From Pirellulales bacterium (GTDB lineage: Bacteria; Planctomycetota; Planctomycetia; Pirellulales; JAEUIK01), in assembly GCA_019636335.1 (NCBI GenBank), contig JAHBXR010000006.1, forward strand, positions 186,001-250,000: DNA of 64,000 bases, in the 5' to 3' direction. Numbering within the stretch: position 1 is the stretch's first letter; each line of letters opens with the position of its first letter. The position numbers and the translations under genes are program-made. Positions 44,939 to 54,074 of this stretch are shown here, in pieces. The notes beneath the pieces were generated by a model. The model saw only the letters and a program-made list of their open reading frames with translations. It searched no databases and was not told the DNA's origin.

Positions 44939-46303
44939 TCAATAGCCCGCCACGATGGCAGCCAGGCAGACGGCCGCCACGACGGCGGCGATGGCAATCA
45001 AAATCGACACACTGCGCGGGATGCCCTGCCGTTCGAAATGATCAAGCGTCGAGCGAATGCGGGACATCGATCGTTGCGTCTCTTCGGTCGCTGCCGCCAT
45101 GGGAAACGTGCCTTGCGACGTCTGACTGATGGAGTCATCGTCTCCTAACTCGTGCGGCAGGAACGTGGCGATGACGAACGACGGTTGCGTGTCTCCTTGG
45201 TCCGGCGTGTAGTTCGCGGGGGATTGGCCGATGGGGGGTGGAGTGGGAATCTCTCGCCCGCGCGCGGCCGAAGGAACCGCGATCGGCACGCCGCCATCGT
45301 GCCAGGGCGTCAGACGTTCGACGACCTCGGCCGTGGTGGCGATGCGCTGCGCGGGGTCCTTGGCCATCATCATCAGGATGATGTCGGCGAATTCCTCGTC
45401 CACGTCGGGATTGAGCAACTGAGGCTTGAGCGGCACGTGGCGCACGTGGGCGCGAGCCTTGTCGCGCGTCGATCCTCCGGCGAACGGCACCTTGCCCGTC
45501 ACCGCGTAATAGAGGGTGCAGCCCAAGGAATAGATATCGCTGGCGGGCGTGAGCTTGACGTTTCCCAAGACCTGTTCGGGACAGAGGTAGTCTGCCGTTC
45601 CGACGATCTTGCCGGTCTGCGGATCGTCGACGTCTCCCTCGAAGTAGCCGACGAGCCCCAGATCGGAGATTTTCGCCCGTCCGTCGGGGGTCACGAGCAC
45701 GTTGCCCGGCTTCACGTCGCGGTGGAGGAGCCCCTTTTCGTGGGCGTGTCCCAGACCGCGCGCCACCTGCGTGATGATCGAGGCGGCCATGGCGGGCGAG
45801 AGCCGCCCCGCGCGGCGAATCAAGCGGCGCAAGTCGGTGCCGGGCACGTACTCGGTCACCAGGTAGTGAACGTTGCCATCGTGACCGGCGTCGAGCGCTC
45901 GCACGAGATTCTCATGGTCGAGCTGCGCCTGGGCGCGGATTTCTCGTTGAAAGCTGGCGACCGCCTCGGGAGTCGACTTATGGCGTGGCAGCACTTTGAC
46001 CGCCACCATGCGTCCCATCACGAGGTGCTCGGCGCGGAAGACCTGCCCCATGCCCCCCTGCCCGATCGAATCGAGAATCAGATAGGGGCCGAGATGAAAC
46101 CGCGGGCGGCCGGCGAGCATCTGCTGGGCCTGCCAGCGATTGACCACGCCTTGCTCGACGAGCTGATGAGCCAGATCGTCCGCGGTGGGCTCTATCTTGC
46201 CCGCGGCGCGCAACGCCTGCTCGGCGGCCTCGACCGCTTCGCGCGTGACCAGGCCACTGGCCAGGACGATCGTGCGATATTCGCTGATGCCGAGTTGAGC
46301 CAT
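44939..46303 (-). CDS. Ser/Thr protein kinase with C-terminal membrane anchor
   Basis: A 454-aa kinase. It shares with the large kinase an N-terminal module (VNRWQAQQMLAGRPRFHLGPY). Core motifs: IGQGGMGQVFRA, VAVKVLPRH, HRDVKPGNVL, SDLGLVGYF (DLG for DFG), GTADYLCPE. The core ends near residue 335; a Pro/Ser/Thr-rich linker leads to one membrane helix at the very C-terminus (ILIAIAAVVAAVCLAAIVA), so the kinase faces the cytoplasm. Convergent to the ExbBD cluster, ending 48 bases from it. On its own strand it follows the DapA-like gene by 64 bases. Confidence 0.9.
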   Translation of the reverse strand: MAQLGISEYRTIVLASGLVTREAVEAAEQALRAAGKIEPTADDLAHQLVEQGVVNRWQAQQMLAGRPRFHLGPYLILDSIGQGGMGQVFRAEHLVMGRMVAVKVLPRHKSTPEAVASFQREIRAQAQLDHENLVRALDAGHDGNVHYLVTEYVPGTDLRRLIRRAGRLSPAMAASIITQVARGLGHAHEKGLLHRDVKPGNVLVTPDGRAKISDLGLVGYFEGDVDDPQTGKIVGTADYLCPEQVLGNVKLTPASDIYSLGCTLYYAVTGKVPFAGGSTRDKARAHVRHVPLKPQLLNPDVDEEFADIILMMMAKDPAQRIATTAEVVERLTPWHDGGVPIAVPSAARGREIPTPPPIGQSPANYTPDQGDTQPSFVIATFLPHELGDDDSISQTSQGTFPMAAATEETQRSMSRIRSTLDHFERQGIPRSVSILIAIAAVVAAVCLAAIVAGY

Positions 46304-46367
46304 ATCGAAACTCCCGCTTCACGCGCGGCGCGGGCAACGTACGATCGTCGAGACGATCCGCCAGCAA

Positions 46368-47315
46368 CTAGCGCGGACGCGTGCGGCTCATACCGGTCGT
46401 AGGCAACACCCCTTCGCCTTCGAGCAGGTCGAGCGAAACCGCCAGTTCGACCAGCCCTTCTTCCATCTCCGGGGTGATCTTCGCCAGCGGCTCGCGGACC
46501 TCGCCACAATCGATGCCGATCTGCCGGCCGTTGATCCACTTGGTCGAGGCGATCACCGGAAACTTACGATAGATGTCTTTCACCAGCCCCGCCGCGGCCT
46601 GGGCATCGATCGCACGGCGCAGGTCGTTCGCCAGGAAGGCGTCGTACACGGCGACGAAACGTTCCGGCGCCATGCAGAGCGAGGCGCACACGACGCCGCT
46701 CGCCCCCAGTGTCAGGGCGGGCAAGGTCGTCTCGCCACGGCCGATCAAGACGTTGAAGTCGGGACGCCAGCGTTTCAGTTCGTAGACGTAATCGCACACA
46801 CCGGCCGATTGCTTGATGCCGAGCACCGTCGGCACGGCCGAGGCGATCTTGTCGACGAGCGAAAGGGGGAGGGGGACGCCGCTGGCATCGGGGAGGTTGT
46901 AGAGGAAGATCGGCCGATCGGTCACTTCCGCCAAACGGCGATAGTAGGTGATGATTTCCGCGTCGCTCTTGCCATAGAAGAAAGGGGGCACGCTGCAGAT
47001 GGCGTCGATGCCCAACTCCTGGCAGCGTTCGGCCGCGGCCACGGCGTCGGCCGTCGTGGCGGCAGCCACGTGAAAGATGATCCGCAGGCGATCGTCGGAA
47101 AACTCGTGGACGAGCTCGGCCATCTCGGCGCGTTCGTCGCGAGTGAGGCTCACGCCTTCGCCCGTGCCACCGCAGACCCAGAGACCGTGACAGCCCGCCG
47201 TAACGTACCACTCGACGAGCGCCCGCAGGGCATCGGTATGGATACCGCCGTCCTCTTGGAAGGGAGTCACGATGGGGGGCATGACGCCATGAAAACGGCT
47301 CATCTCGTGTGGCAC
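46368..47315 (-). CDS. dihydrodipicolinate synthase/N-acetylneuraminate lyase family protein
   Basis: A 315-aa (beta/alpha)8 class I aldolase. Recognisable are CGGTGEGVSLTRDERAE (the substrate-carboxylate-binding GGTGE), the tyrosine in FLYNLPDASG and the Schiff-base lysine in VLGIKQSAG. The lack of other lysine genes nearby and the phrase GVPLPLSL after the tyrosine suggest a lyase of sugar acids rather than DapA itself, which is inference. Start: GTG at 47315 has GAGGAAG about eight bases upstream; an ATG at 47303 inside the frame is also possible. Frames beyond that are not family-like. Confidence 0.85.
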   Translation of the reverse strand: MPHEMSRFHGVMPPIVTPFQEDGGIHTDALRALVEWYVTAGCHGLWVCGGTGEGVSLTRDERAEMAELVHEFSDDRLRIIFHVAAATTADAVAAAERCQELGIDAICSVPPFFYGKSDAEIITYYRRLAEVTDRPIFLYNLPDASGVPLPLSLVDKIASAVPTVLGIKQSAGVCDYVYELKRWRPDFNVLIGRGETTLPALTLGASGVVCASLCMAPERFVAVYDAFLANDLRRAIDAQAAAGLVKDIYRKFPVIASTKWINGRQIGIDCGEVREPLAKITPEMEEGLVELAVSLDLLEGEGVLPTTGMSRTRPR

Positions 47316-47568
47316 GGAGACTTCCTCGCTCGGATGTTGGCTCTTGGTAGTCGACTCGAAGGAGATCGTCGCGGACGCTCGTCCGGCATCAGATCGAGGA
47401 TCCATCCTATGCCGCGCCGCACCGAGCGGCAAGCGAGGCACGCGTCGTCCAAACGTGCCAATCGCGTGTTCTTGCCACCGCTGGAGGCGTGCGGGGGGCG
47501 TCGTCGGAATAATCGTGCCAGCACGAAGCATGCATTAGTGCGCGCACACCGCGCACCGTGCGCACCAC

Positions 47569-49038
47569 TCAGTCGTCGTCTTCGGGCAGGTGAATGCCGA
47601 CGTAAGTTCTTGGACGACGACCACTTGCTCTCGGGCATATGGTGGACAGACGCGGCAGCGCGGCCTTCAATTTTCGGCCGAATGTCTGCACATTTTCGCA
47701 GTTTTGACGGCCATTCGCCGCGCACCATGCGCACCAGGCAGCAAACAAATCTCTCGCTGTCACGCGCCCCTCGCCATGGACCTCGCAGCGTTCCTTGATG
47801 AAGGCGCGAATGGGACTGGCGAGATCGTCCAGGTCATTGATCAGGTCGTAGCCGTTGTCGGGCTGAACGAAGTAGCCGCGTTCGCTCAGCCGCCGCCAGC
47901 CGTCGATGGCCCACATGAGGATGCCAGGGAGCTCGTCGAACAGCTTGGCGCTGAGCGCCCGATCCTCCTGCTGGTAGAAAGACCGTTCCATCCGCAGCAG
48001 CAGCATCCGGCGCGCGAGGGACCCGCTGTTGTCTCTGAGGCGCGGCAGCTCGTTCGCCAGGATCATCAGCCGGGTGGGCAGCTTGGCCGTGATCGGTTCC
48101 AGGTTCTTGCGGTCGATGGAAAGAGTGTCCTCGCCGCTGATACTCATGAGGCGCTGGCTCACCAGGGGGCCATCGGCGCGGGGGCTCAGGCGGGCGTCGC
48201 TGATGATGGCTAACGACTTACCGAGCAGCGGCCCCAGGCCGAATTTGGTTTCGAGGCTGGCGAGGGTCGGGCAGGCGACGTTCGCCGCTCCGATCAGGGC
48301 GCGAGCGACACGCGCGATGGTCCCCTTGCCCGAGCGATCGGGACCAATCGCGACCAGGATCGTTTGGTGGGACGTGTCGGGGGTGAGCAGATAGCCAAAC
48401 CAGTCCTGGAGGAGCGTACTTTGCTCTTGGGAACCGGGCCAAAGGGAAGTGAGAAAGCGGAGCCACTCGACCGGGCGTGGGGCGTTTTCGTCGAAGTCGT
48501 AATCGAGCGCCGCCGCGCCGAAAAATCGGGGCGTGGGCTGGATGCTGTACTCGCGCTGCGCCAGAAAGCTCGGCAGATGCACGAGCAGGTTCCGCGCGGC
48601 CATGATCTCGCCGGGCGGCCACTGGGGCGGGTGTGGTGGCTCGGCGTCCTCGCGCCAGCTCGGCTGATCGACCCAGCCGGGGACCAGGGCCAGCGCCTGG
48701 AGACAATCGAGCACGTTCGTCGTGACGCGGGAGTTGAGATGGTGGCAGCGCGGCGCGAGCCAGCGGACGAGGTCGGCGCGAATCTCGCTGGGCGGGATTT
48801 CGCGATACGCGCCGGCGCGCCAACCGTGCCACGAGTCTCGCCAGAAGGCGAGGCGGGGCACGCCATCGAGGCGGCTGGCAGCGAGGTAGGCCGCGGCCTC
48901 GGTCGAGGGGTCGAGCGCCCGGGCGTCCGCGCGAATGTCCGCACCGTCGAGCGACTGAGGGGCCTCGGGGGTGTCGAGTGGCCCGAGGAGCGCGGAGGCT
49001 TCGTGGCGTGGGGTCGCTGGTTCCGTGGTGATGCTCAC
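47569..49038 (-). CDS. phage/plasmid primase-helicase, D5/P4-type (SF3 helicase)
   Basis: A 489-aa protein typical of phage, plasmids and integrated islands. An N-terminal part (about 1-180) leads into a D5_N-like domain (REYSIQPTPRFFGAAALDYDFD ... LQDWFGYLLTPDTSHQTI) and a superfamily 3 helicase core with Walker A IGPDRSGKGTIARV, the SDARLSPRAD strand and LANELPRLRDNSGSLARRML. The C-terminus has a winged-helix-like region (VTARDLFAAWCAWC). No primase catalytic domain or integrase is visible nearby. GTG at 49038 with GAAGGG upstream is the likely start; the frame runs open to 49251. Confidence 0.85.
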   Translation of the reverse strand: MSITTEPATPRHEASALLGPLDTPEAPQSLDGADIRADARALDPSTEAAAYLAASRLDGVPRLAFWRDSWHGWRAGAYREIPPSEIRADLVRWLAPRCHHLNSRVTTNVLDCLQALALVPGWVDQPSWREDAEPPHPPQWPPGEIMAARNLLVHLPSFLAQREYSIQPTPRFFGAAALDYDFDENAPRPVEWLRFLTSLWPGSQEQSTLLQDWFGYLLTPDTSHQTILVAIGPDRSGKGTIARVARALIGAANVACPTLASLETKFGLGPLLGKSLAIISDARLSPRADGPLVSQRLMSISGEDTLSIDRKNLEPITAKLPTRLMILANELPRLRDNSGSLARRMLLLRMERSFYQQEDRALSAKLFDELPGILMWAIDGWRRLSERGYFVQPDNGYDLINDLDDLASPIRAFIKERCEVHGEGRVTARDLFAAWCAWCAANGRQNCENVQTFGRKLKAALPRLSTICPRASGRRPRTYVGIHLPEDDD

Positions 49039-49774
49039 GCGGTTGCCCTTCGCAGCTTGCGCATTGAGTGAGCGAGCGCGTCGAGAATTCTTTTTTATTT
49101 GCACCGTGGAGCGTGCTCGATCGTGGCGGTGTGCGTGACGGTGGAGACCGATCGAGACTATACAGGCTTGGGTGGCTGATTTCGCCCTCAGTTTTCGGCC
49201 GCGGAGAATTAGGGATTGTTGATGGCTGCGCGGCATGTGGGCCCGCTGCATTCGTCCTGGTACGACGGGAGGGCTTCGCGACCAACCTGCGGTTGGTGTG
49301 CGTCGCCCTCGCTCGCGCTTTTTGAAGTTGCGCTTTTCGTGGAATCGTAAGCGCGAAGCGTCAGCGAGGAACGCTTTGATCGACGCTTTTCCCAGGAATT
49401 TCCTCGCTTACGCTTCGGGTTAAGAGGGGAGTGCCGGACACCAAAACCCTGCTGCTTTGCGGAGAAAACAGACAAAGGAACCTCAAAAGCGCAACTTCAA
49501 AACTGGCACTTCGGGTTGTGATTAGTCGGCGAAGGCTCCTTGGCTGCGCGGCGGGGAATAAGACGGCGATCCGCAGCTTTGTGTCGTGGGATCGAAGGCA
49601 GGTTGAATGAAGCGCGCCTAGACGGCGCTACCGTCGGAATGACGCAGTACGGTGAGGCCGCGCCAAATCCGGAGCTACTCGGGGCAACTGGACACCGTTA
49701 GAACCTATTCTGTCTGGGGTCCGGTGTTACGAAGCCACGGTGCGGCGTCATGTTGACGGTCTGTTCAGATCAAT
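49039..49774. other. 736-bp non-coding stretch with MITE-like repeat
   Basis: Between the primase and the small HEPN operon. Contains the inverted-repeat element at 49320-49502 and, apart from that, no open frame with a ribosome site or recognisable family. Composition is less GC-rich than the surrounding core genes, in keeping with an accessory region. Confidence 0.5.
49320..49502. repeat. 183-bp MITE-like element
   Basis: Perfect 18-base inverted ends (TTTTGAAGTTGCGCTTTT at 49320-49337; its reverse complement at 49485-49502). Inside lies a second inverted pair, CGAAGCGTCAGCGAGGAA against TTCCTCGCTTACGCTTCG (about 49354-49420). Nested hairpins without a gene suggest a non-autonomous transposable element or a structured RNA. 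Confidence 0.8.
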
Positions 49775-49803
49775 TTGGCCGCACGCGTAGACAGCGGTAC
49801 AAT
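49775..49803 (+). promoter_or_regulatory. sigma70-type promoter of the acidic-protein/HEPN operon
   Basis: TTGGCC (49775-49780), a 17-base spacer and TACAAT (49798-49803; five of six consensus bases). Transcription would start about 40 bases before the first ATG. Confidence 0.6.
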
Positions 49804-49849
49804 ACAATCGGGCACTAGAGCTTGACTTGAACGGCTGCAGAGGCAAGAC

Positions 49850-50140
49850 ATGCCAGCATTATCAACCAACGAAGCCGCCGACCGGTTGGCAAAGGGCATC
49901 GAGAACGCAAAGCCGACTGCCCTCACGGAAATCTACGCCGAGCTCTTTCCGGAGATGCCTGCGGCTTCGGTACTATCGGCAGTTGAACTCGCACAGCACG
50001 TCCGAAGCGGCCTCGAGGCCGAGGAGCTCGTTGACCTCTGGAATGTTGTTTTCCCTGCGGACCGGAATGTCTGGTACGACGAGGAAGACGAGAAAATCCA
50101 CTACAACGAGGAAGCGCTCGGTTACGCTGAGGCGGACTGA
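49850..50140 (+). CDS. small acidic protein, possible partner of the HEPN protein
   Basis: A 96-aa, strongly acidic protein with predicted helices (about residues 5-60: TNEAADRLAKGIENA, LSAVELAQHV) and an Asp/Glu-rich end (YDEEDEKIHYNEEALGY). GAGGCAAGAC precedes the ATG. It lies 38 bases before the HEPN gene and behind a good promoter. Small acidic proteins upstream of a HEPN protein are often antitoxins or inhibitors; here that is inference from position only. No family recognised. Confidence 0.65.
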   Translation: MPALSTNEAADRLAKGIENAKPTALTEIYAELFPEMPAASVLSAVELAQHVRSGLEAEELVDLWNVVFPADRNVWYDEEDEKIHYNEEALGYAEAD

Positions 50141-50178
50141 AGACGGGACTCACTATTCACGGATCTTCGTAGTCCGCC

Positions 50179-50952
50179 ATGCCCGCCACCGCCCTTCAGC
50201 ACTTCAATGACGACATTGCGCGGGCGAGGGCGATTGTGGCTCACGCACACCCACTGCCACGTGGCACACCTGTCGAGAAGCTGCTGCGTTCCGACCTGCT
50301 GCGGGGTGCTTGGATGTTCGCGGTCGGGGCACTGGACGCGTACTTCTGCGACGCCTACACGGACATGATTGCGGCTACGGCGAGTTCAAAGAGCCGCCAG
50401 CCGACGATCACGCTCCCGGATTGGGTCTACGAGATCAAGTTTCCGCTTCGCGCCATTCTCGAAGAGTACGACAACGAGAACTGGCGATGGCGGATGGCCG
50501 CTCGAAAGATGATGGAGCGAGAGAACGTCGTCAGCCTGAAGACCATTCAGGATCTTTTCAACAAGTTTTTCCGCAGGGGGCAGAAGTTCTTCCGCGACAA
50601 ACTTGACGCCTGGATGTCGCATCCCGACGCGAAGATCCGGCTTTTTGGCATCTCTCAGGCAGACTACCTTGCAAAGGCTGCTCAGGACAAGCACACGGCG
50701 AGGGAGGCTGCAATCGAGCAGTTCGTCGAGCGGTTCCGCACGATCTTCCAACGGCGACATGACTGCATCCATAACTGTGACCGCCCGCGGATGTCGCCAC
50801 AGCCGCTTGAACGGGGCGGCACGGTGCTGAAAGTGATCCAGGACGTGGAGTTCCTGGTCAACCGCTGCGACGAACATATCAAGACCGAGTTCCGCGAGTT
50901 CCTCGTGGTATCCGGCTGCTCGGCGGCGACCATTGCTCAGGCCGGGTACTGA
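50179..50952 (+). CDS. HEPN domain protein (RiboL-PSP-HEPN/MAE_28990-like), possible ribonuclease
   Basis: A 257-aa all-helical protein. LLRSDLLRGAWMFAVGALDAYFCDAYTDM (about residues 36-64) is the conserved first helix pair of the RiboL-PSP-HEPN group, and RRHDCIHN (192-199) supplies the Rx4H active-site motif (R193, H198) used by HEPN ribonucleases. HEPN proteins of this kind occur in toxin-antitoxin, abortive-infection and RNA-repair settings. No nucleotidyltransferase (MNT) partner is adjacent; the acidic protein upstream is the only candidate. Target RNA unknown. Confidence 0.75.
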   Translation: MPATALQHFNDDIARARAIVAHAHPLPRGTPVEKLLRSDLLRGAWMFAVGALDAYFCDAYTDMIAATASSKSRQPTITLPDWVYEIKFPLRAILEEYDNENWRWRMAARKMMERENVVSLKTIQDLFNKFFRRGQKFFRDKLDAWMSHPDAKIRLFGISQADYLAKAAQDKHTAREAAIEQFVERFRTIFQRRHDCIHNCDRPRMSPQPLERGGTVLKVIQDVEFLVNRCDEHIKTEFREFLVVSGCSAATIAQAGY

Positions 50953-51043
50953 GGCGGACTGGCCTGCGTCGGTCACATCGACAGAGGCGTTTGCGGGACG
51001 AAGTTGGGACCACAGGGGAATAAAGCACGGCTCGGGGGATGCG

Positions 51044-51865
51044 TTATTCTTGCGGGTCGGGGAGTTGCGCGGGGGTTGGGGCTAGTTCGTTGGCGGCGGG
51101 GAGTTCTAGGGTGAACTGGGTGCCGCGGCCTACTTCGCTTTGCACTCGGAGGCGGCCGCCGTGGGCTTCGACGATTTTGCGGGTGGTGGGTAGCCCGAGG
51201 CCTGAGCCGCCGCGCTTTGTGCTGTAGAAGACCTGGAAGATTTTGGCCAGCGTCTTGGCGTCCATGCCGCAGCCGGTGTCGATCAGATCGAGCGCCACGA
51301 GGTCGGGGCCCAGGCGCTTGGTGCGGGCCATGAGTTGCCCCCCCTCGGGCATGGCCTGGTCGGCGTTCAGCACCAGGTTTAACAAGGCCGCGTGGAAGGA
51401 CTCGCGGTCCAGCCGCACGCTGGGCAGATTCGCGTCGAGGTAGCGCACGATCTCGATGCGCTGCTCGGCCAGCTTGGGGGCCACGAAATCGAGCACCCGA
51501 TCGACCGCCTGATTCAGGCTGGTCACTTCCAGCCGGACCTCGGCCGGCTTGGCGAAGCTGAGGAAGTTGTCGAGCAGATCTTGCAGGCGCTGGCATTCGC
51601 GCTCGACGGTGGCGATCTTGGCCAAGGCGCGGCGCTGGCGCGGATCCTCGCTCGCGCCGCCGAACTCCTCGGCCAGCAGCTCCATATTCAGGCGAATGGT
51701 GGAGAGGGGGTTCTTGATCTCGTGCGCGAGGCCGCCGGCCAGGGCGGCGAACTCCTTGTAGCGATCGGTCAGTTGCTGGTGCAGCTCGGCCGAGCTCATG
51801 ACGGCGGGACCTTCGCTCGTCGCGGGCTCGGCAACAGGTTCGAGGGAGGGCAAGCGATCGGGCAT
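51044..51865 (-). CDS. orphan sensor histidine kinase (NtrB/ZraS-like transmitter)
   Basis: A 273-aa soluble transmitter without membrane helices or a recognisable sensor domain. Parts: short N-terminal coil, HisKA with the phospho-accepting histidine in GGLAHEIKNPLSTIRLNMELL, N-box LLNLVLNADQAMPEGG, G-box DTGCGMD, F-box IFQVFYSTKRGGSGLGL, and G2 TTRKIVEAHGG. The FYSTKRGGSGLGL wording is that of NtrB-like kinases that pair with sigma54-type regulators. No response regulator gene is next to it. ATG at 51865 gives a normal-size transmitter; upstream frame is a shadow of the pnp end and terminator. Confidence 0.88.
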   Translation of the reverse strand: MPDRLPSLEPVAEPATSEGPAVMSSAELHQQLTDRYKEFAALAGGLAHEIKNPLSTIRLNMELLAEEFGGASEDPRQRRALAKIATVERECQRLQDLLDNFLSFAKPAEVRLEVTSLNQAVDRVLDFVAPKLAEQRIEIVRYLDANLPSVRLDRESFHAALLNLVLNADQAMPEGGQLMARTKRLGPDLVALDLIDTGCGMDAKTLAKIFQVFYSTKRGGSGLGLPTTRKIVEAHGGRLRVQSEVGRGTQFTLELPAANELAPTPAQLPDPQE

Positions 51866-51901
51866 GGCGCGGTGGGCGAGCAAATACCGTGGGTCGTCAT
51901 G

Positions 51902-51941
51902 AAAAACGCCCGAGCGTGCCGACGGTCGGCGCGCTCGGGCG
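51902..51941 (-). terminator. rho-independent terminator after pnp
   Basis: On the minus strand a 10-bp stem (CGCCCGAGCG/CGCTCGGGCG) with a further paired GCCGAC/GTCGGC core inside, followed by TTTTT. It lies 28 bases past the pnp stop and before the histidine kinase start, so the kinase needs its own promoter or read-through. Confidence 0.85.
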
Positions 51942-51968
51942 TGATGGTTTTCGCACTCGTTCCGAGCG

Positions 51969-54074
51969 TTAGTTCGACTCGCTCGACTCGGCCAGCTCCT
52001 GCATCGCGGCGCGACGGCTGAGCTTGACGCGATCCTGCTCGTCGATCGAGATGACCTTGACGGTGATCTCATCGCCGACCTGGCAGATGTCGGCCACGCT
52101 GTTGACGTAGCCATCGGCCAGCTCGCTGATGTGGCAGAGGCCGTCCTTGCCGGGCAGGATCTCGATGAAGGCGCCGAAGTCCTTGATGCTGCTGACGCGA
52201 CCTTCGTAGATCTTGCCGACCTGGACGGTTTCGGTCAGGGCCTCGACACGACGCATGGCGGCCTTGGCCGAATCAGCGTCGAAGCTGGCGATGGTGACGG
52301 TGCCGTCGTCCTCGACCTCGATCGTGGCGCCGGTCGTCTCCTGAATGCCGCGGATGGTCTTGCCACCCGGACCGATCAGCGCGCCGATCTTGTCGGGGTC
52401 GATGTGGGTACGCAGCAGTCGCGGAGCGTACGGCGAGATGTCGCCACGCGGACGCGAGATGGTGGAGATCATCTTGCGAAGGATCTCGATCCGCGCCTCG
52501 CGCGACTGGGCGAGCGTGGCACGGATGATCTCTTCGCTGATGCCGGCGATCTTCAGGTCGAGCTGGATGCCCGTGATGCCGTGCTGGGTGCCGGCGATCT
52601 TGAAGTCCATGTCGCCGAAGTGGTCTTCGTCGCCGATGATGTCGGTCAGCAAGACGAAGCTGTCCTGCTCCTTGACGAGGCCGACGGAGATACCGGCCAC
52701 GGGGTTCGCGATCGGCACGCCGGCGGCCATGAGGCCGAGAGTGGCGCCGCAGACCGAGGCCATCGAGCTCGAGCCGTTCGACTCGAAGATGTCGGAGATG
52801 ACGCGGACGGTGTAGGGGAACTCATCGGGGCTGGGGAGGACCGGCTTCACGCTGCGCTCGGCGAGCGCGCCGTGACCGATCTCGCGGCGGCCGGGACCGC
52901 GAATCGGACGCACTTCGCCCACGGAGAACGAGGGGAAGTAGTAGTCGAGCATGAACTTCTTGGTGTACTCGTCGATCAGCCCGTCGACACGTTGCTCGTC
53001 GCGCGGGGTGCCGAGCGTGATCGTGATGACGGCCTGCGTCTCGCCGCGCTGGAAGACGGCCGAGCCGTGGACGCGGGGGAGCACGTCGACCTGGCACTCG
53101 ATGTTGCGGAGCGACTTGTGATCGCGGCCGTCGGCACGTGTGCCGGCCAGAATCAAGTCGCGGACGACCACTTCTTCGAGATGGTGCCAGGCCGAACCGA
53201 AGGCCAGGGACGTAATGGCGTCTTCCGCCTTGGGGTCGGGAATGAACTCGGCGATCGCGCGCTCTTTGAGGGCGGCGACGGCGGCGGCACGGTCTTGCTT
53301 GCCCGGGGTCTGCTTGGCCGCACGGAAGTCGCTGAAGAAGCGTGCGTGGAGTTTTTCAGCGAGACCGTCGGAGGGGGGAATCTCGTACTGCTTCTTGACG
53401 ACGCCGACCTTGCGGAAGAGCTCTTCCTGCAGTTCGCACAGCTCGCGGATGACGGTGTGGCAGTGCATGATGGCCTCGGCCATCTCGGCCTCGGGCATTT
53501 CGCGGGCGAAGCCTTCGATCATGAGGATCGAATCGCGGCTGCCGGAGACGATGAGGTCGAGATCGCTCTCTTCGAGATCATCGGCCGTGGGGAAGACGAC
53601 GAACTCGCCATTCACGCGTCCCAGGCGGACCGAGCCGAGGGGGCCCTGGAAGGGCAATTCCGAAACGCCCAAGGCTGCCGAGGCGCCGTTCATGGCCAAG
53701 ACGTCGCCGTCGTTCTGGCGATCGCTGGCCATGACGAAGGCCTGCACCTGCACGTCGTCCTTGAACCAGTCGGGAAAGAGGGGGCGGATCGGGCGATCGA
53801 TCAGGCGCGCGGTGAGGGTTTCCTTCATGGTGGGGCGGCCTTCGCGCTTCAGGAAGCCGCCGGGAAACTTGCCCGCCGCCGCGTGGCGTTCGCGGTAGTC
53901 GCAGGTGAGGGGGAAGAAGTCGAGACCCGGCCGCGGGGGGCCGGTCGCCATCGCCACGAGGACGGCGGTCTCGCCGTATTGAATCAGCACGCTGCCGGCA
54001 GCCTGCTTGGCCAGCTCGCCCGTTTCGATGGAAAGGACGCTCGCGCCGATCTGCTTTTCAACTCTTACTTTCAA
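51969..54074 (-). CDS. pnp: polyribonucleotide nucleotidyltransferase (PNPase)
   Basis: A 701-aa phosphorolytic 3'-5' exoribonuclease of the mRNA decay system. Two RNase PH-like domains are separated by a helical linker; marks are PLTCDYRERHAAAGKFPGGFLKREGRP, RPIRPLFPDW, and in the second half YYFPSFSVGEVRPIRGPGRREIGHGALAER and SDIFESNGSSSMASVCGATL. A KH domain (ALIGPGGKTIRGIQETTGA) and an S1 domain (GKIYEGRVSSIKDFGAFIEI) close it. The TTG at 54074 (reading MKVRVEKQIG) has GGGAG seven bases upstream and matches the family N-terminus; an ATG at 54095 is an alternative. Downstream of rpsO, the classic order. Confidence 0.95.
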   Translation of the reverse strand: MKVRVEKQIGASVLSIETGELAKQAAGSVLIQYGETAVLVAMATGPPRPGLDFFPLTCDYRERHAAAGKFPGGFLKREGRPTMKETLTARLIDRPIRPLFPDWFKDDVQVQAFVMASDRQNDGDVLAMNGASAALGVSELPFQGPLGSVRLGRVNGEFVVFPTADDLEESDLDLIVSGSRDSILMIEGFAREMPEAEMAEAIMHCHTVIRELCELQEELFRKVGVVKKQYEIPPSDGLAEKLHARFFSDFRAAKQTPGKQDRAAAVAALKERAIAEFIPDPKAEDAITSLAFGSAWHHLEEVVVRDLILAGTRADGRDHKSLRNIECQVDVLPRVHGSAVFQRGETQAVITITLGTPRDEQRVDGLIDEYTKKFMLDYYFPSFSVGEVRPIRGPGRREIGHGALAERSVKPVLPSPDEFPYTVRVISDIFESNGSSSMASVCGATLGLMAAGVPIANPVAGISVGLVKEQDSFVLLTDIIGDEDHFGDMDFKIAGTQHGITGIQLDLKIAGISEEIIRATLAQSREARIEILRKMISTISRPRGDISPYAPRLLRTHIDPDKIGALIGPGGKTIRGIQETTGATIEVEDDGTVTIASFDADSAKAAMRRVEALTETVQVGKIYEGRVSSIKDFGAFIEILPGKDGLCHISELADGYVNSVADICQVGDEITVKVISIDEQDRVKLSRRAAMQELAESSESN

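Noticed and set aside
47569..49038. Complete prophage
   Set aside because: Only a primase-helicase is present; no integrase, portal, terminase or capsid genes in the neighbourhood.
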